A stretch of DNA of 64,000 bases. Source: Anderseniella sp963700735. Lineage in GTDB: Bacteria > Pseudomonadota > Alphaproteobacteria > Rhizobiales > Aestuariivirgaceae. Where the stretch lies: positions 1 through 64,000 of the forward strand of contig CAVOYR010000008.1 in the NCBI GenBank assembly GCA_963700735.1, written 5' to 3'. Below are positions 20,401 to 29,100 of this stretch, piece by piece (position 1 is the first letter of the stretch; each line of letters begins with the position of its first letter). The position numbers were made by a program, and so were the translations under genes. Under the pieces are notes generated by a model that was given only the letters and a program-made list of their open reading frames with translations, searched no databases and had not been told where the DNA came from.

Positions 20401-20519
20401 GGCGCGATCTGCGGGAAGGTCTCGCGCCTCAATTCAGGAAACGAGAAGATGCCGATCACCAGCAGGGCCAGCATCAGCAGGTTGGCGGCAGTGGGATGGC
20501 GGGCGAAATAGGCGATCAT
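17430..20519 (-). CDS. RND efflux transporter permease (AcrB/HAE1-like)
   Basis: 1029 residues. It opens MIAYFARHPTAANLLMLALLVIGIFSFPEL, the first membrane helix, and has twelve predicted helices in two halves with large periplasmic loops. The proton-relay pair D395-D396 sits in helix 4 (GLLIVIGLLMDDAIVIAEN). The porter-domain sequence TVAWPGSRPEEVEQAICQRIEDAI is characteristic of the family. It would pump a drug, metabolite or other amphiphile from periplasm or membrane across the outer membrane, driven by protons. It overlaps the membrane-fusion gene by 4 bases. No outer-membrane factor gene is adjacent. Confidence 0.93.
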   Translation of the reverse strand: MIAYFARHPTAANLLMLALLVIGIFSFPELRRETFPQIAPSKVQVTVAWPGSRPEEVEQAICQRIEDAIDTVNNVEEVICEALEGVATATVEKTETGVTLDRFTADITNAIDGVTNFPENVEKPIVTQLGRTDFVASVAITGPEDRVQLKAYAEQVKDRMGLWGGIPKVEVLGFADHEIRIELNRELLRSFGVSSTDVARAVQRQSLDLPSGELKTAERNFLIRYAGERRRVEDFRDLVVVSSANGGQIVLGDIARITDRFKLDEARIGFNGKPSAVLSITKTSQQDTLTVIGRVNSFLEDARAKAPPGITMTVTNDVSSIVQDRLRLLITNALQGLALVFLVLWLFFGLRYSFWVAAGLPVAFAGAFFLMVTVGYSVNMLTMVGLLIVIGLLMDDAIVIAENIATQRAAGKSPADAAIDGATQVLPSVFASFATTACIFGSLAFLKGDIGQILRVVPVVMLFVLVISLVEAFLILPNHLYHSLEKAGPGQGRVQLAVDRFINWMRDRVVVPAARLAVAWRYLTFGGAIGILMLAIAAVAGGLVKFSPFPDLDGNVMEARIMLPQGTPLERTEEVVARIDAALEAINARLSPDQPGGQPLVRNITHRFNFNADAGETGPHVATVIADLLDSETRSSRIDDVITLWREETGQVPDAVTLNFTEGIFGPGGRAIDIRLTGRNLDQLSLAARELGDWLKQYRGVYNVTDDLRPGKPELRVTLRDGAATLGIDGRTIADQIRASFYGYKVDEVQLGAESYEINVRLDQESSNSLADLDTFTITAADGSQIPLSVVAEVEEGRGFSRIRRVDGRRTVTIQGELDKRFANSTEVLNDTRARFLPQLKEKYPDVATSFEGANADAGRTQRSMLSGFVLGLIGVYLLLSFQFRSYIEPFIVMIIIPFAFIGTISGHMLLGIDFTMPSMLGFVALAGIVVNDSILLVNFIKHYHGDTNSVAEAAPLASGARFRAILLTSLTTIVGLMPLLLETSLQAQVLIPMVTSLAFGLLATTVLVLFIVPAVYTILDDLGVARLD

Positions 20520-21880
20520 CTGGCCGCTTCCGGCGCAAGCCTGGCGGCAATGTCCGCCGCCATTGCCTCATCCGGAGTAGGGCGCAGCTTCATGCCCGGA
20601 ATGGCCGGCAGCAGGTCGGTGACGACGACGCGGTCGCCGGGCATCAGCCCTTCTTCGATCACCACGAGGCCCGCCTGCGACAGGCCTGTGCGAACGGGGC
20701 GGATTTCCAGCCGGTCGTCGGCGCCGGCCACATACACGTTGCCGTCATGCACCGCAGCGCGGGGAACGACGATCTGGCCGGACTGCGGGTTGGCACGGAT
20801 TTCCACTTCCACGAACAGTCCCTTCGACAAGGGTGGCCGCTCTCCCGGCACCGCCGTAGCCCATGAACCGTCCGAGGTGACAATGACGCCCACCGAGCGG
20901 GTTTTCAGGTCGATGGTGTCAGACACCCGTGCAAAGCGGGCCGGCCAGCTGATGGTGCGCCCGCCGGTGTTGAGCCGGATGGTTGCGGTAAAGCCCAGCT
21001 TGTCGATGATCCGGTTGATGCTATCGGGCGACACACCGGCAGAGATGTCCGCACCTGACCCGGCCGCCGCGCGCGCCAGCGCCGAGAACTGCGCAAGCGG
21101 CACTTGTGCTTCCACTTCCGCCGTCTCGATGCCGTCGGCAATGGCCAGCGTCGAGCTGGCCTGGGCATATTGCGCCACTTCGGCAGACACCTCGGCGATG
21201 CGTGCATCAAACGGCAGGACGATGCGGGTGCGCTCGTGGTTGAGCTGCGCCTGGGCAAGCTCCAGCTCGTTCAGTTTCTTCTGCTGCTCCAGCGCTGCGC
21301 GCTGCGACGGCACGAGCTTCAGGCTGTTTTCCAGGTCGAGCACCTTCTTGCGCTGGGCAAGGGTGTCACGGGTATCCTGGTCGAGGGCGGTTGGTGATGA
21401 GGCGCCACTGGCCTGCAGCTTGCGGCGGCGTTCCAGCTCGCGCTCGCGGATATCAAGCACCTCGCGTTCAAGCTCCAGCGTGGAGGAAAGGTTCTGGCCG
21501 GACACTTCCAGTTCCGCAAGTTGCGCCTGCGTGCGCTCGATATTCGCCTGGGCCTGGGCCATTGCCAGCTCGTAGTCGCGCGGGGATATCCGTACGATCT
21601 CTGTGTCCGCCGGCAGGACAGCGCCACGCTTCAGGTCCGGGTGAACATATTCGATCTCGCCGGCGGCCTGCACCACCGCCTTCCATGTCTTGCCGGGCTG
21701 AACGGTGCCGAAGCCGGAAACGGTGGGCACGAGGTCACGGGCGGAAGCCTCGATGATGCGGACATTGCGCACCTCTTCCGCGGGCGGCAGCGTCTGCGGC
21801 AGCTGGCGCTGGCTGACGAACCACCATACAACGAAGATGCCGGCGATCACCGGCGGCAGAATGAGCAATCGACGCCACAT
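20516..21880 (-). CDS. RND efflux periplasmic adaptor (membrane fusion protein)
   Basis: 454 residues. A single N-terminal membrane segment (LLILPPVIAGIFVVWWFVS) anchors it in the inner membrane. A lipoyl-like half (FGTVQPGKTWKAVVQAAGEIEYVHPDLK) is followed by a long helical hairpin, with heptad-rich sequence from about 105 to 215. The other lipoyl half, beta-barrel and membrane-proximal domains follow. It is longer than AcrA because of an extended hairpin and C-terminal region. It connects the permease to an outer-membrane channel encoded elsewhere. It is first in its two-gene operon and coupled to the permease. Confidence 0.9.
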   Translation of the reverse strand: MWRRLLILPPVIAGIFVVWWFVSQRQLPQTLPPAEEVRNVRIIEASARDLVPTVSGFGTVQPGKTWKAVVQAAGEIEYVHPDLKRGAVLPADTEIVRISPRDYELAMAQAQANIERTQAQLAELEVSGQNLSSTLELEREVLDIRERELERRRKLQASGASSPTALDQDTRDTLAQRKKVLDLENSLKLVPSQRAALEQQKKLNELELAQAQLNHERTRIVLPFDARIAEVSAEVAQYAQASSTLAIADGIETAEVEAQVPLAQFSALARAAAGSGADISAGVSPDSINRIIDKLGFTATIRLNTGGRTISWPARFARVSDTIDLKTRSVGVIVTSDGSWATAVPGERPPLSKGLFVEVEIRANPQSGQIVVPRAAVHDGNVYVAGADDRLEIRPVRTGLSQAGLVVIEEGLMPGDRVVVTDLLPAIPGMKLRPTPDEAMAADIAARLAPEAAR

Positions 21881-22114
21881 GAATCAGGCCCCCTGGGTTG
21901 CCTCTGGTTCAACACTACAGGTGCTTGACGTGGCTATCCATCTATTCCCGGCGCGGCGAATGGTGGCGGATGGCACATGCTGCTGACGATTGAGGATTGC
22001 TCTCACTCCTCGGAATAACGCGAAATGGAAAATGCGGGTCAGTTCTGAATTGAACCCCGTCCTTTGGACGGCAGCAACTGTTCATTCTCATAGTCTAGTC
22101 GGCAGGTTGGAGAT

Positions 22115-22250
22115 TGCGGGTTCTGGCACGTTACGGACTCTTTTCCAGTCTGCAAAGTCATCTGTCATTGAGTGCAAAGCGGACATTCTCCGATTGGATG
22201 GTCAACGGCTAAAATGGGCTGGAAGCGGCGAGCGTCCGTTCATCGGCGTT
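22115..22250. repeat. Degenerate dispersed intergenic repeat, copy 4
   Basis: Contains ggcacgttacggact at 22125-22139 and gcaaagcggacattctccg near 22173-22193, matching the words of copies 1-3. It lies in the 447-base gap 21881-22327, where I see no gene. It sits at the edge of the debris zone. Confidence 0.45.
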
Positions 22251-22327
22251 GATCCACGGCCTGCGCAGGCTTTGGGAGAAGGGTGGATCAGGATGAGCCA
22301 GCGGATTCATCTCGCCGAGTGGTGTTG

Positions 22328-22682
22328 CTACACTCGTGCGACGGAATTGCGGATCTTGAGTTCGAAGTCGATCCTGGAACCGGCGGGAACCGGCAACTCG
22401 CCTGTCTCCATCAGGTTGACCAGTGTATCCACTGCAATCGTACCGATCTGCCTTGCAGGCATCCGGACGGTTGTCAGGCCGGGGTGAAGGTGGGCAGAGC
22501 TGCCGAAGTCGCCGATGCCCGCGATCGACATGCCGCCGGGAATGGCAATCCCGTGTGCCTGGCAGGCAAAGTAGGCGCCATGAGCGATGATGTCATTGCC
22601 GCAGATCAGCGCGGTAGGCCGGTCAGCTGTGGCCAACATGTGCGATACCAGTCTGCGCGCTTCACCCACATCATAGGAACGC
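22328..22682 (-). pseudogene. C-terminal fragment of a LacI-family regulator
   Basis: About 117 residues matching only the C-terminal subdomain of LacI/PurR-type regulators: RPTALICGNDIIAHGAYFAC, then GIAIPGGMSIAGIGDFGSSA, LTTVRMPARQIGTIAVDTL and a tail ending RNSVARV. The helix-turn-helix and N-terminal sensor half are absent. The homology stops abruptly at about 22682, where the oppositely oriented ligase fragment begins, so this is a rearrangement junction. It is not the missing end of the LacI remnant at 16.6-17.2 kb: order and orientation do not fit a simple split. Confidence 0.7.
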
Positions 22683-22683
22683 G

Positions 22684-24009
22684 ATGACCAACAGCCCGGA
22701 TACTGCGTGCGTGGTGCTTGGCATCATGTACGGCAGCCATACTGCCACCGCCATCAACCTTGTTGCCGGCAACGATACGATTGCCTACGTGCTGGGTCAT
22801 TCAGGTGCCCGGCTTGCTTTCATTCAGCCACACACCCGCGAAACCGTGGAGCAGGCCCTTGAGACCAGCGACGGGTGCCCGCAACTGGTCGAGGTGGGTC
22901 CTGAGCTGTTTGACGACGCCCCGGAGTTGGCTCAATTGCCACCCGCCAGTGGCAACGACGACGGGCTGCTGATGTACACTTCCGGTACCACGGGCCGGCC
23001 CAAGGGGGTGGTGTTGCGCCAATCGAGCCTGCTGGCGGGCGGACTGAACGCAGCCATTGCCCATCAGCTTGGCCCGGAGGAAAGGGCCATGTGCGTGCTG
23101 CCGCTCTACCATATCAACGGACTGTGCGTGACCGTGTTTGGCCCGCTTGCCTCGGGCGGCAGCGTGGTGATGCCGTCACGGTTTTCGGTGTCGAGCTTCT
23201 GGCAGATCATCCGCCAACATGGCTGCACCTGGTTCTCGGTGGTGCCAACGCAGATTTCCTACCTGTTGCATGACACCGCGACCGACCCGGACATGGTCCG
23301 ATCGCTGGACCGGCTGCGCTTTGCCCGCTCGGCATCGGCGCCGCTTGCGCCGGATGTGCAGGAAGCGTTCGAGGCGCGTTTCGGCGTGCCCGTTGTGGAG
23401 ACCATGGGGCTAACTGAAACCGCCGCCCAGATACTCTCCAACCCGCTGCCACCCGGTGTGCGCAAGATCGGATCGCCGGGCATTGCATACGGCAATGAGG
23501 TCATTGTTGCCGACACCAACCAGGTGGAGGTTGCTCGAGGCGAAGAGGGCGAAGTGCTGGTGCGTGGTCCGAACGTGATGCGGTTGTACCTCGACAACGA
23601 AGAGGCAACCGCCGCTGCCCTGACTGCAGATGGCTGGCTGCGAACGGGCGACCTCGGCCGCATGGACGAAGACGGGTATGTGTTCATCACCGGGCGGCTG
23701 AAGGAGCTGATCATCAAGGGTGGCGAGAACATCGCGCCCCGGGAAGTGGACGAAGCACTCTACGCCCACCCGGACGTCATCGAGGCGGCGGCTTTTGCCT
23801 GTGCGTGCAAGAACTATGGCCAGCGGGTCGAGGCCGGGGTTGCCGTGCGCGAGGGTGCCAGCGTGTCCGAGCAGGATCTCATCGATCTGTGCAATCGCAA
23901 GATCGGCAAGTTCAAGTCGCCTGACCGCATCCATTTTCTCACTGAGCTTCCCAAGGGCCCGTCAGGAAAGATCCAGCGACGCAAGTTGCAGGAGGAATAT
24001 GGCGGATGA
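22684..24009 (+). pseudogene. 5'-truncated AMP-dependent acyl-CoA ligase
   Basis: 441 codons, open throughout, but the protein starts inside the N-terminal domain (MTNSPDTACVVLGIMYGSHTA); family members normally have 60-90 residues before this. The AMP-binding P-loop LLMYTSGTTGRPKGVV, the A5 region ETMGLTETAAQ, the A7 region DGWLRTGDLG and the A10 lysine region PKGPSGKIQRRKL are all intact. It would join a carboxylic acid to CoA if folded. Truncation at the junction with the LacI fragment and the lack of a ribosome site argue for a pseudogene, although the frame is undamaged and the loss may be recent. Confidence 0.65.
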
Positions 24010-24044
24010 TGTTGCGGCGCGCCGCCTGGCCAGGCGATCGCAAG

Positions 24045-24254
24045 CTCCAGCGTGCCATAGGGGAACAGCTGAACCGTATGATCGGAGTTGGCCTCGATGG
24101 CTTCCTTGAACTTGGTCGCGTAAACGCCCTGCACCTCGGTCATTGCCTCCTCGAAGGCGTATTTCCAGTTGTCTGCCTGCGCGCTGACTTAGCCAGCCAG
24201 CATCACGGCTGCGGCGGCTGCGGTTGTCAAAAGCGTACGGATGCCCGATTTCAT
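24045..24254 (-). pseudogene. TRAP transporter binding-protein (DctP) fragment with in-frame stop
   Basis: A strong ribosome site (AAAGGAGGACACTCGC) precedes an ATG and a signal-peptide-like start MKSGIRTLLTTAAAAAVMLAG. Codon 22 is TAA (24189-24191). The frame then continues with DctP-like sequence: ADNWKYAFEEAMTEVQGVY, then TKFKEAIEANSDHTVQLFPYGTL. Homology ends near 24045, where the ligase 3' end begins on the other strand. It is dead by both truncation and nonsense mutation. The well-preserved leader and ribosome site suggest recent loss. The following 24255-24523 shows no gene. Confidence 0.75.
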
Positions 24255-24523
24255 GCGAGTGTCCTCCTTTGGTCTGTTTGCTGCAAGCTGCGGGCACGAG
24301 GTGCCAGCAAAACTGCCATCAACCGGGCCATTCGAGCCACCGGTTGGTCATGTTTGACAGATGACGGGCTGTCCAGCCCCTTGCATTGTCTTGATTCAAT
24401 CAACCTGTAACAATGACAATCTGGAGTCAACGTGAATATTAAATCAATACAATTTGAGGCGATTGTGCGGTGGCGTTGATATGTCCGGGATCACCCGGGA
24501 TGCCCAGTGGCGGCTTGTGCAGA

Positions 24524-25912
24524 TTACAGCGACGGCATGGCCGGTTCGGGCTGGCTGCGAGCCAGCCGGGCAATTATCTTCAAACCCTCGGTCAGGGCAT
24601 ACGCAGTTTCCGCACCGAGGCAGATGCGTACCCCGGGATTACTTTTCGCTTCCCGAATACGGAACGCTGAGCCGGGCCCCACAGCCACGCCGTTAATGCG
24701 GGCATGGGCAACGAAGCCGTCCTCGCTCCAGCCTCCCGGCATGGGCAGCCAGACATGCATGCCAGTGTCCGCGGCATTGAAGTCGAGACCACCTAGAATA
24801 TCGCGCGCCAGCCGGTTGCGTTCGACCAGCGTCTTGCGCTGCCAAAGCAAGAGTGTGGTCGCAGTGGTGTCCTCGATCCAGCGTGCGGCGATTTCTGCAG
24901 TCAGCGGCGAGGCCATCCAGTTCGTGACCATGTGCCGGTTGGCGACGGCTGGCCCGAAGGTTTCAGGCGCCACCAGCCAACCAGTCCGCAGGCCGGGCAG
25001 GAGGCATTTGGTGAGGCTGGTGAAATAGAATGTACGCTCCGGTGCCATGGCAGCGATGGGCGGGGTCCGGTCCGCCTGCAATGGCCCCCAAGCGTCGTTT
25101 TCAATGATCAGTACATTGTGAAAGCGCGCAATTTCCACCAGTTCTTCGCGTCTTTCCGGGCTCATTATCACGGCGCAAGGGTTGAGGCCTGATGGCATCA
25201 GGTACAGTACCCTCACCGGAGATTGTTGACAGGCGGCGGCAAGGGCAGACGGCAGCATGCCGAATTCGTCCATCTCCAGCCCCTGCAACCTTAACCCGAG
25301 ATAGCGGCATAGCGGCATCAGCGTGTGGTGGCTCAGGACTTCTGCCACGATGGTGTCGCCAGTGCTGGCAGCCGTCATCAAGGCGATAGTCATTGCCGAA
25401 GTTGCACCGTTAGTCAGCAACACGCTCTGGTTGGAAAGGTTAAGACCGCATTTTTGGAGCCACCTGCGCGATGACCGGTCGTAGCTCTTCAACACACCTG
25501 CGGGCCGGAAGGACGACATCACGCTGGCAGGAAGGTCTTCGGCTATTCTGGCCAGGGACTTGCGCATCAGATCCAGATGAAATGGTTCGATGACGGGCTT
25601 CAGGATGGAGCATTCAATGATCGAGCCGTAGTGACTGTCAGGCGTGAATGGCGTCTTGGCCCCGCTCCTGATCGCGTTGACGAACGTGCCCCGGCCAACC
25701 TCGCCCGACACGAAACCACTACGGATAAGTTCCTCGTAGGCCCGGCTCACGGTTTGAACGCTCAAGCCCAGGTCGAAGGCCAGGTTGCGGTGTGTCGGCA
25801 AGCGGTCGCCGGCCCGCAATTCTCCTGCCTCGATTGCACGAACAATGAGATCGGCAAGGGAACGGTAGACCGGACGGCGCAGATACTCATTCTTGGGCGG
25901 CCAGATTGACAT
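24524..25912 (-). CDS. MocR/PdxR-type GntR regulator with aminotransferase domain
   Basis: 462 residues. The N-terminal GntR winged helix (about 12-80) contains GDRLPTHRNLAFDLGLSVQTVSRAYEEL. The fold-type I aminotransferase domain (about 110-450) has D273 (ENDAWGP) for the PLP pyridine nitrogen and K302 (FTSLTKCLLPGLRTGW) as the likely PLP lysine. Such proteins sense PLP or an amino compound and usually control a neighbouring or divergent gene. The divergent neighbour is the alpha-2-macroglobulin gene, but no functional link is evident. The DctP fragment lies downstream. Confidence 0.9.
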   Translation of the reverse strand: MSIWPPKNEYLRRPVYRSLADLIVRAIEAGELRAGDRLPTHRNLAFDLGLSVQTVSRAYEELIRSGFVSGEVGRGTFVNAIRSGAKTPFTPDSHYGSIIECSILKPVIEPFHLDLMRKSLARIAEDLPASVMSSFRPAGVLKSYDRSSRRWLQKCGLNLSNQSVLLTNGATSAMTIALMTAASTGDTIVAEVLSHHTLMPLCRYLGLRLQGLEMDEFGMLPSALAAACQQSPVRVLYLMPSGLNPCAVIMSPERREELVEIARFHNVLIIENDAWGPLQADRTPPIAAMAPERTFYFTSLTKCLLPGLRTGWLVAPETFGPAVANRHMVTNWMASPLTAEIAARWIEDTTATTLLLWQRKTLVERNRLARDILGGLDFNAADTGMHVWLPMPGGWSEDGFVAHARINGVAVGPGSAFRIREAKSNPGVRICLGAETAYALTEGLKIIARLARSQPEPAMPSL

Positions 25913-25921
25913 GAAATATTG

Positions 25922-25935
25922 ATGATCTTAATCAT
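25922..25935. promoter_or_regulatory. Small dyad upstream of the MocR gene
   Basis: ATGAT-CTTA-ATCAT lies nine bases upstream of the MocR start codon. Autoregulation is common in this family, so it is a candidate operator, but five-base arms are weak evidence. Confidence 0.3.
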
Positions 25936-26103
25936 GACATTTGACAACTGCTTTGTGCGGGTCTGCCGGTGGACAGCGCACGTGGCAGCAAGCGCCACCT
26001 GCCTCGGTGTCAGGTCTGGCTCGAAGCTGAATTGACTTGAGGGTCGTGACCTGATCAAGATGGTGATGAGGGGGTCTGGAACCACAAAAGGGAGTGCGAA
26101 CCG

Positions 26104-29100
26104 ATGCGTTCGTCTTCTGCTGGCCTCGTTGCTCTACTCCTTTCATTGATGCTGTGCGCGGGGACTGCAATGTCCCAGACGGCGGCTCCGCGTATCGAGA
26201 TCCACCAGGACAGCGACTATTTCGGCTTTGACCTGCGGACCGTACAGGAAACCAGCCTTGACGAGTGCAGGCAGGCTTGCCTGGACGAGGCGCAGTGCCG
26301 GGCCTTCACCCACGTGGAGAAGCAGCGCTGGTGCTTCCTGAAGAGCGATCATGGCGTGATGAAGCGGTCTGCCGGGGCCGTTGCCGGCAGGGTGCTCCCG
26401 GTATCGGTCGATCCCGACATTGGCTCTCCGCCGGCGCTCTCCTTCCTGCCTGATTATCTCGCCGCGGAGGAAGACCGGACCAGGCAGCAGATCGGTACAC
26501 CGGCCACGGACGCAGCGCGGGGCCTGCATGCCTTGCGCGCCCAGGCACGGACGATGCTGGACAATGGTGACCTGCGTGGTGCGCGCGAGGCCTTTATCAC
26601 TGCCCTGCAGCTTGACCGGTCAGATCCTGAATTGTGGACAGGCTTTGCGAAGGCAATGTCCGGGCTTGAAGCAGGGCCGGGCGAAAGCTCGTACGAATTC
26701 CGGCAGACAGCGAGTTCTGCTGCCCAGATCGGCTACCGGCTGAGCCGTACTGCGCCGGTGCGGGCGCAAGCGCTGGCGGCACTGGCGGCGGCGCTGGATC
26801 AGCGCAGCATCTACCGGCCGGCACTGGAGGCCTACAAGGCAAGCCTCGCGCTCGATCCATCGGCAGAAGTTGGCGCGGCTTATGCCGAATTGCGCCAGCG
26901 GCAGGGGTTCCGGGTGGTGGATCACTCGGTCGATAGCGACAGCTCCAATCCGCGCATCTGCATCCAGTTTTCCGAACAGCTGGTGCGGACCGGCGTTGAC
27001 TATGCCCCGTTCGTGAGCGTGAACGGGGCAGCCGCCCGGTCGGTCGAGGCGCAAGGGCAGCAGGTGTGTGCTGAAGGCCTTGAGCACGGCAAGTCCTATC
27101 GCGTCGGCGTACGCCAGGGTTTGCCGTCAGCCGTAGGCGAAGTGCTCGAAGCGCCGGTCACCTTGCAGGTCTACGTGCGCGACCGTGCGCCTGCCGTGCG
27201 TTTCACCGGAGACAGCTACGTGCTGCCCAGTACTGGCCGTCACGGCATTCCGCTGGTGTCAGTCAATACGTCCAGCGCGACGCTGCAGGTTTACCGGGTG
27301 GGCGACAGGGGTGTGTCGCGGTTGCTCAGCGAGAGCAAGTTCCTGCGCCAGCTAGAAGGCTATGACGCGAACCGGCTGACCGAGGAGATCGGTGAACCCG
27401 TCTGGAGCGGCAGCATCGACATCTCCAGTGAACTCAACCGCGAAGTCACGACAAGTTTTCCGGTTGGCAAGGCTGTGCCCGACAGGAAGCCCGGCGTATA
27501 TGTGATCACGGCAATACCGGAAGGCGACAGGCGCGAAACCTGGGAAGCCAGGGCGACGCAGTGGTTCGTGATCTCGGACGTGGGTCTGTCCAGCTTCACC
27601 GGCGAGGATGGGCTCAACGTGTTCGTTCGCAGCCTGTCTACCGCGCGCCCGTTGGCGGGCACGGGCATCGAGTTGATTGCTCGCAACAACGAGGTACTCG
27701 GCGCTGCCACGACGGACGGGAACGGGCGGGCGAGTTTCGCCGCAGGACTGGTGCGAGGCACCGGCGGCATGGCACCAGCAGCCATTCTGGCGCGCAACGG
27801 GGATGACGATTTCGTCCTGCTCGACCTGACCGCCAGCGGCTTCGACCTGTCGGACCGGGGCGTGGCGGGCCGCGCCGCGCCCGGACCGGTCGACGTGTTC
27901 TCGTGGACCGAACGTGGCATCTACCGGGCCGGAGATACGGTTCACGCTGCCGCACTCGTGCGCGATGCGTCGGCCAAGGCGCTGTCGGGCCTGCCGCTGA
28001 CGTTTGTCTTCAAGCGGCCCGACGGTGTCGAGGACAGGCGTGTGCTGGCAAGTGCTGACTCACTCGGCGGACATGTCGTGACACACGAGTTGCCGGCCAA
28101 CTCCATGCGCGGCACCTGGAAGGTCCAGATCCATACAGACGTGAAGGCTGCGCCCGCAGCCGAGATGCGCTTCCTGGTGGAAGATTTCGTGCCAGACCGG
28201 CTCGAGTTCGACCTGTCGGCCAGTGTGGAGGAAGTGGCGATCAACGACGCGGCGGCGATCAGCGTGGATGCCCGGTTCCTGTACGGGGCGCCTGCGGCCG
28301 GGCTGGGGCTGGAAGGCAGCCTGCGCATTGATACGGCGCGCGAGTGGGAGCGGTTCCCGAACTACCTGTTCGGGCTTGCCGAGGAAACGACGCAAGCGAC
28401 CGTTCAGACCCTGGAAAACCTGCCACTGCTCGACGATGACGGAAAGGCCAGTGTGCCGGTGGCCGTGTCGAACGTGCCAGCGACCACGCAACTGCTGACC
28501 GGCACGGTTGCCGTCCGGGTGCGGGAACCGGGCGGGCGTGCGGTTGAGCGCACCGTCGATGTGGGGATCGTGCCGGCGTCTGACATGATCGGCATCAGGC
28601 CCGAGGCGGGCACCGATGCGGTGCCCGAGAATTCCACTGCCGCGTTCCGCGTGATTGCCGTGGCTCCGGACGGGGCGCGCCTTGCAATGGCCGGCCTGCA
28701 ATGGCGGCTGGTTCGGATCGACCGGCAGTACCAGTGGTATCGGGATGGCAACAGCTGGAGGTACGAGCCGGTCGACATTACCCGGGAATTGCTGAACGGA
28801 AATGTCGATGCCACGGCAGACGAAGAAGCCCGCATCACCATGCCGGTGGCGTGGGGAAGATACCGGCTGGAGGTTTCGCAAGCTGGTGGTGCCGGCGCTG
28901 TGAGCTCGGTGGAGTTTGATGCTGGGTGGCTGGTCAGTGCCGCATCCCTCGAAACACCCGACGGGCTGGAGATGGTGCTTGACCGGGAAACCTATGCTGC
29001 AGGCGACACCGCACGGCTGACAGTTTCGGCGCGCCATGACGGCGAGCTGCTGGTCACGGCAGGGTCTGACCGGTTGCTGGCGGTTCACACCGCGCGCGTC

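Noticed and set aside
18270..21575. Long plus-strand frames (507 and 528 codons) opposite the RND pump genes
   Set aside because: Shadow frames of the RND permease and adaptor; composition (H, Q, R rich) and lack of any domain argue against coding.
16639..22682. The two LacI fragments as one gene split by insertion of the RND pair
   Set aside because: On the shared minus strand the C-terminal piece lies upstream of the middle piece, and the sensor sequences seem to belong to different subfamilies.
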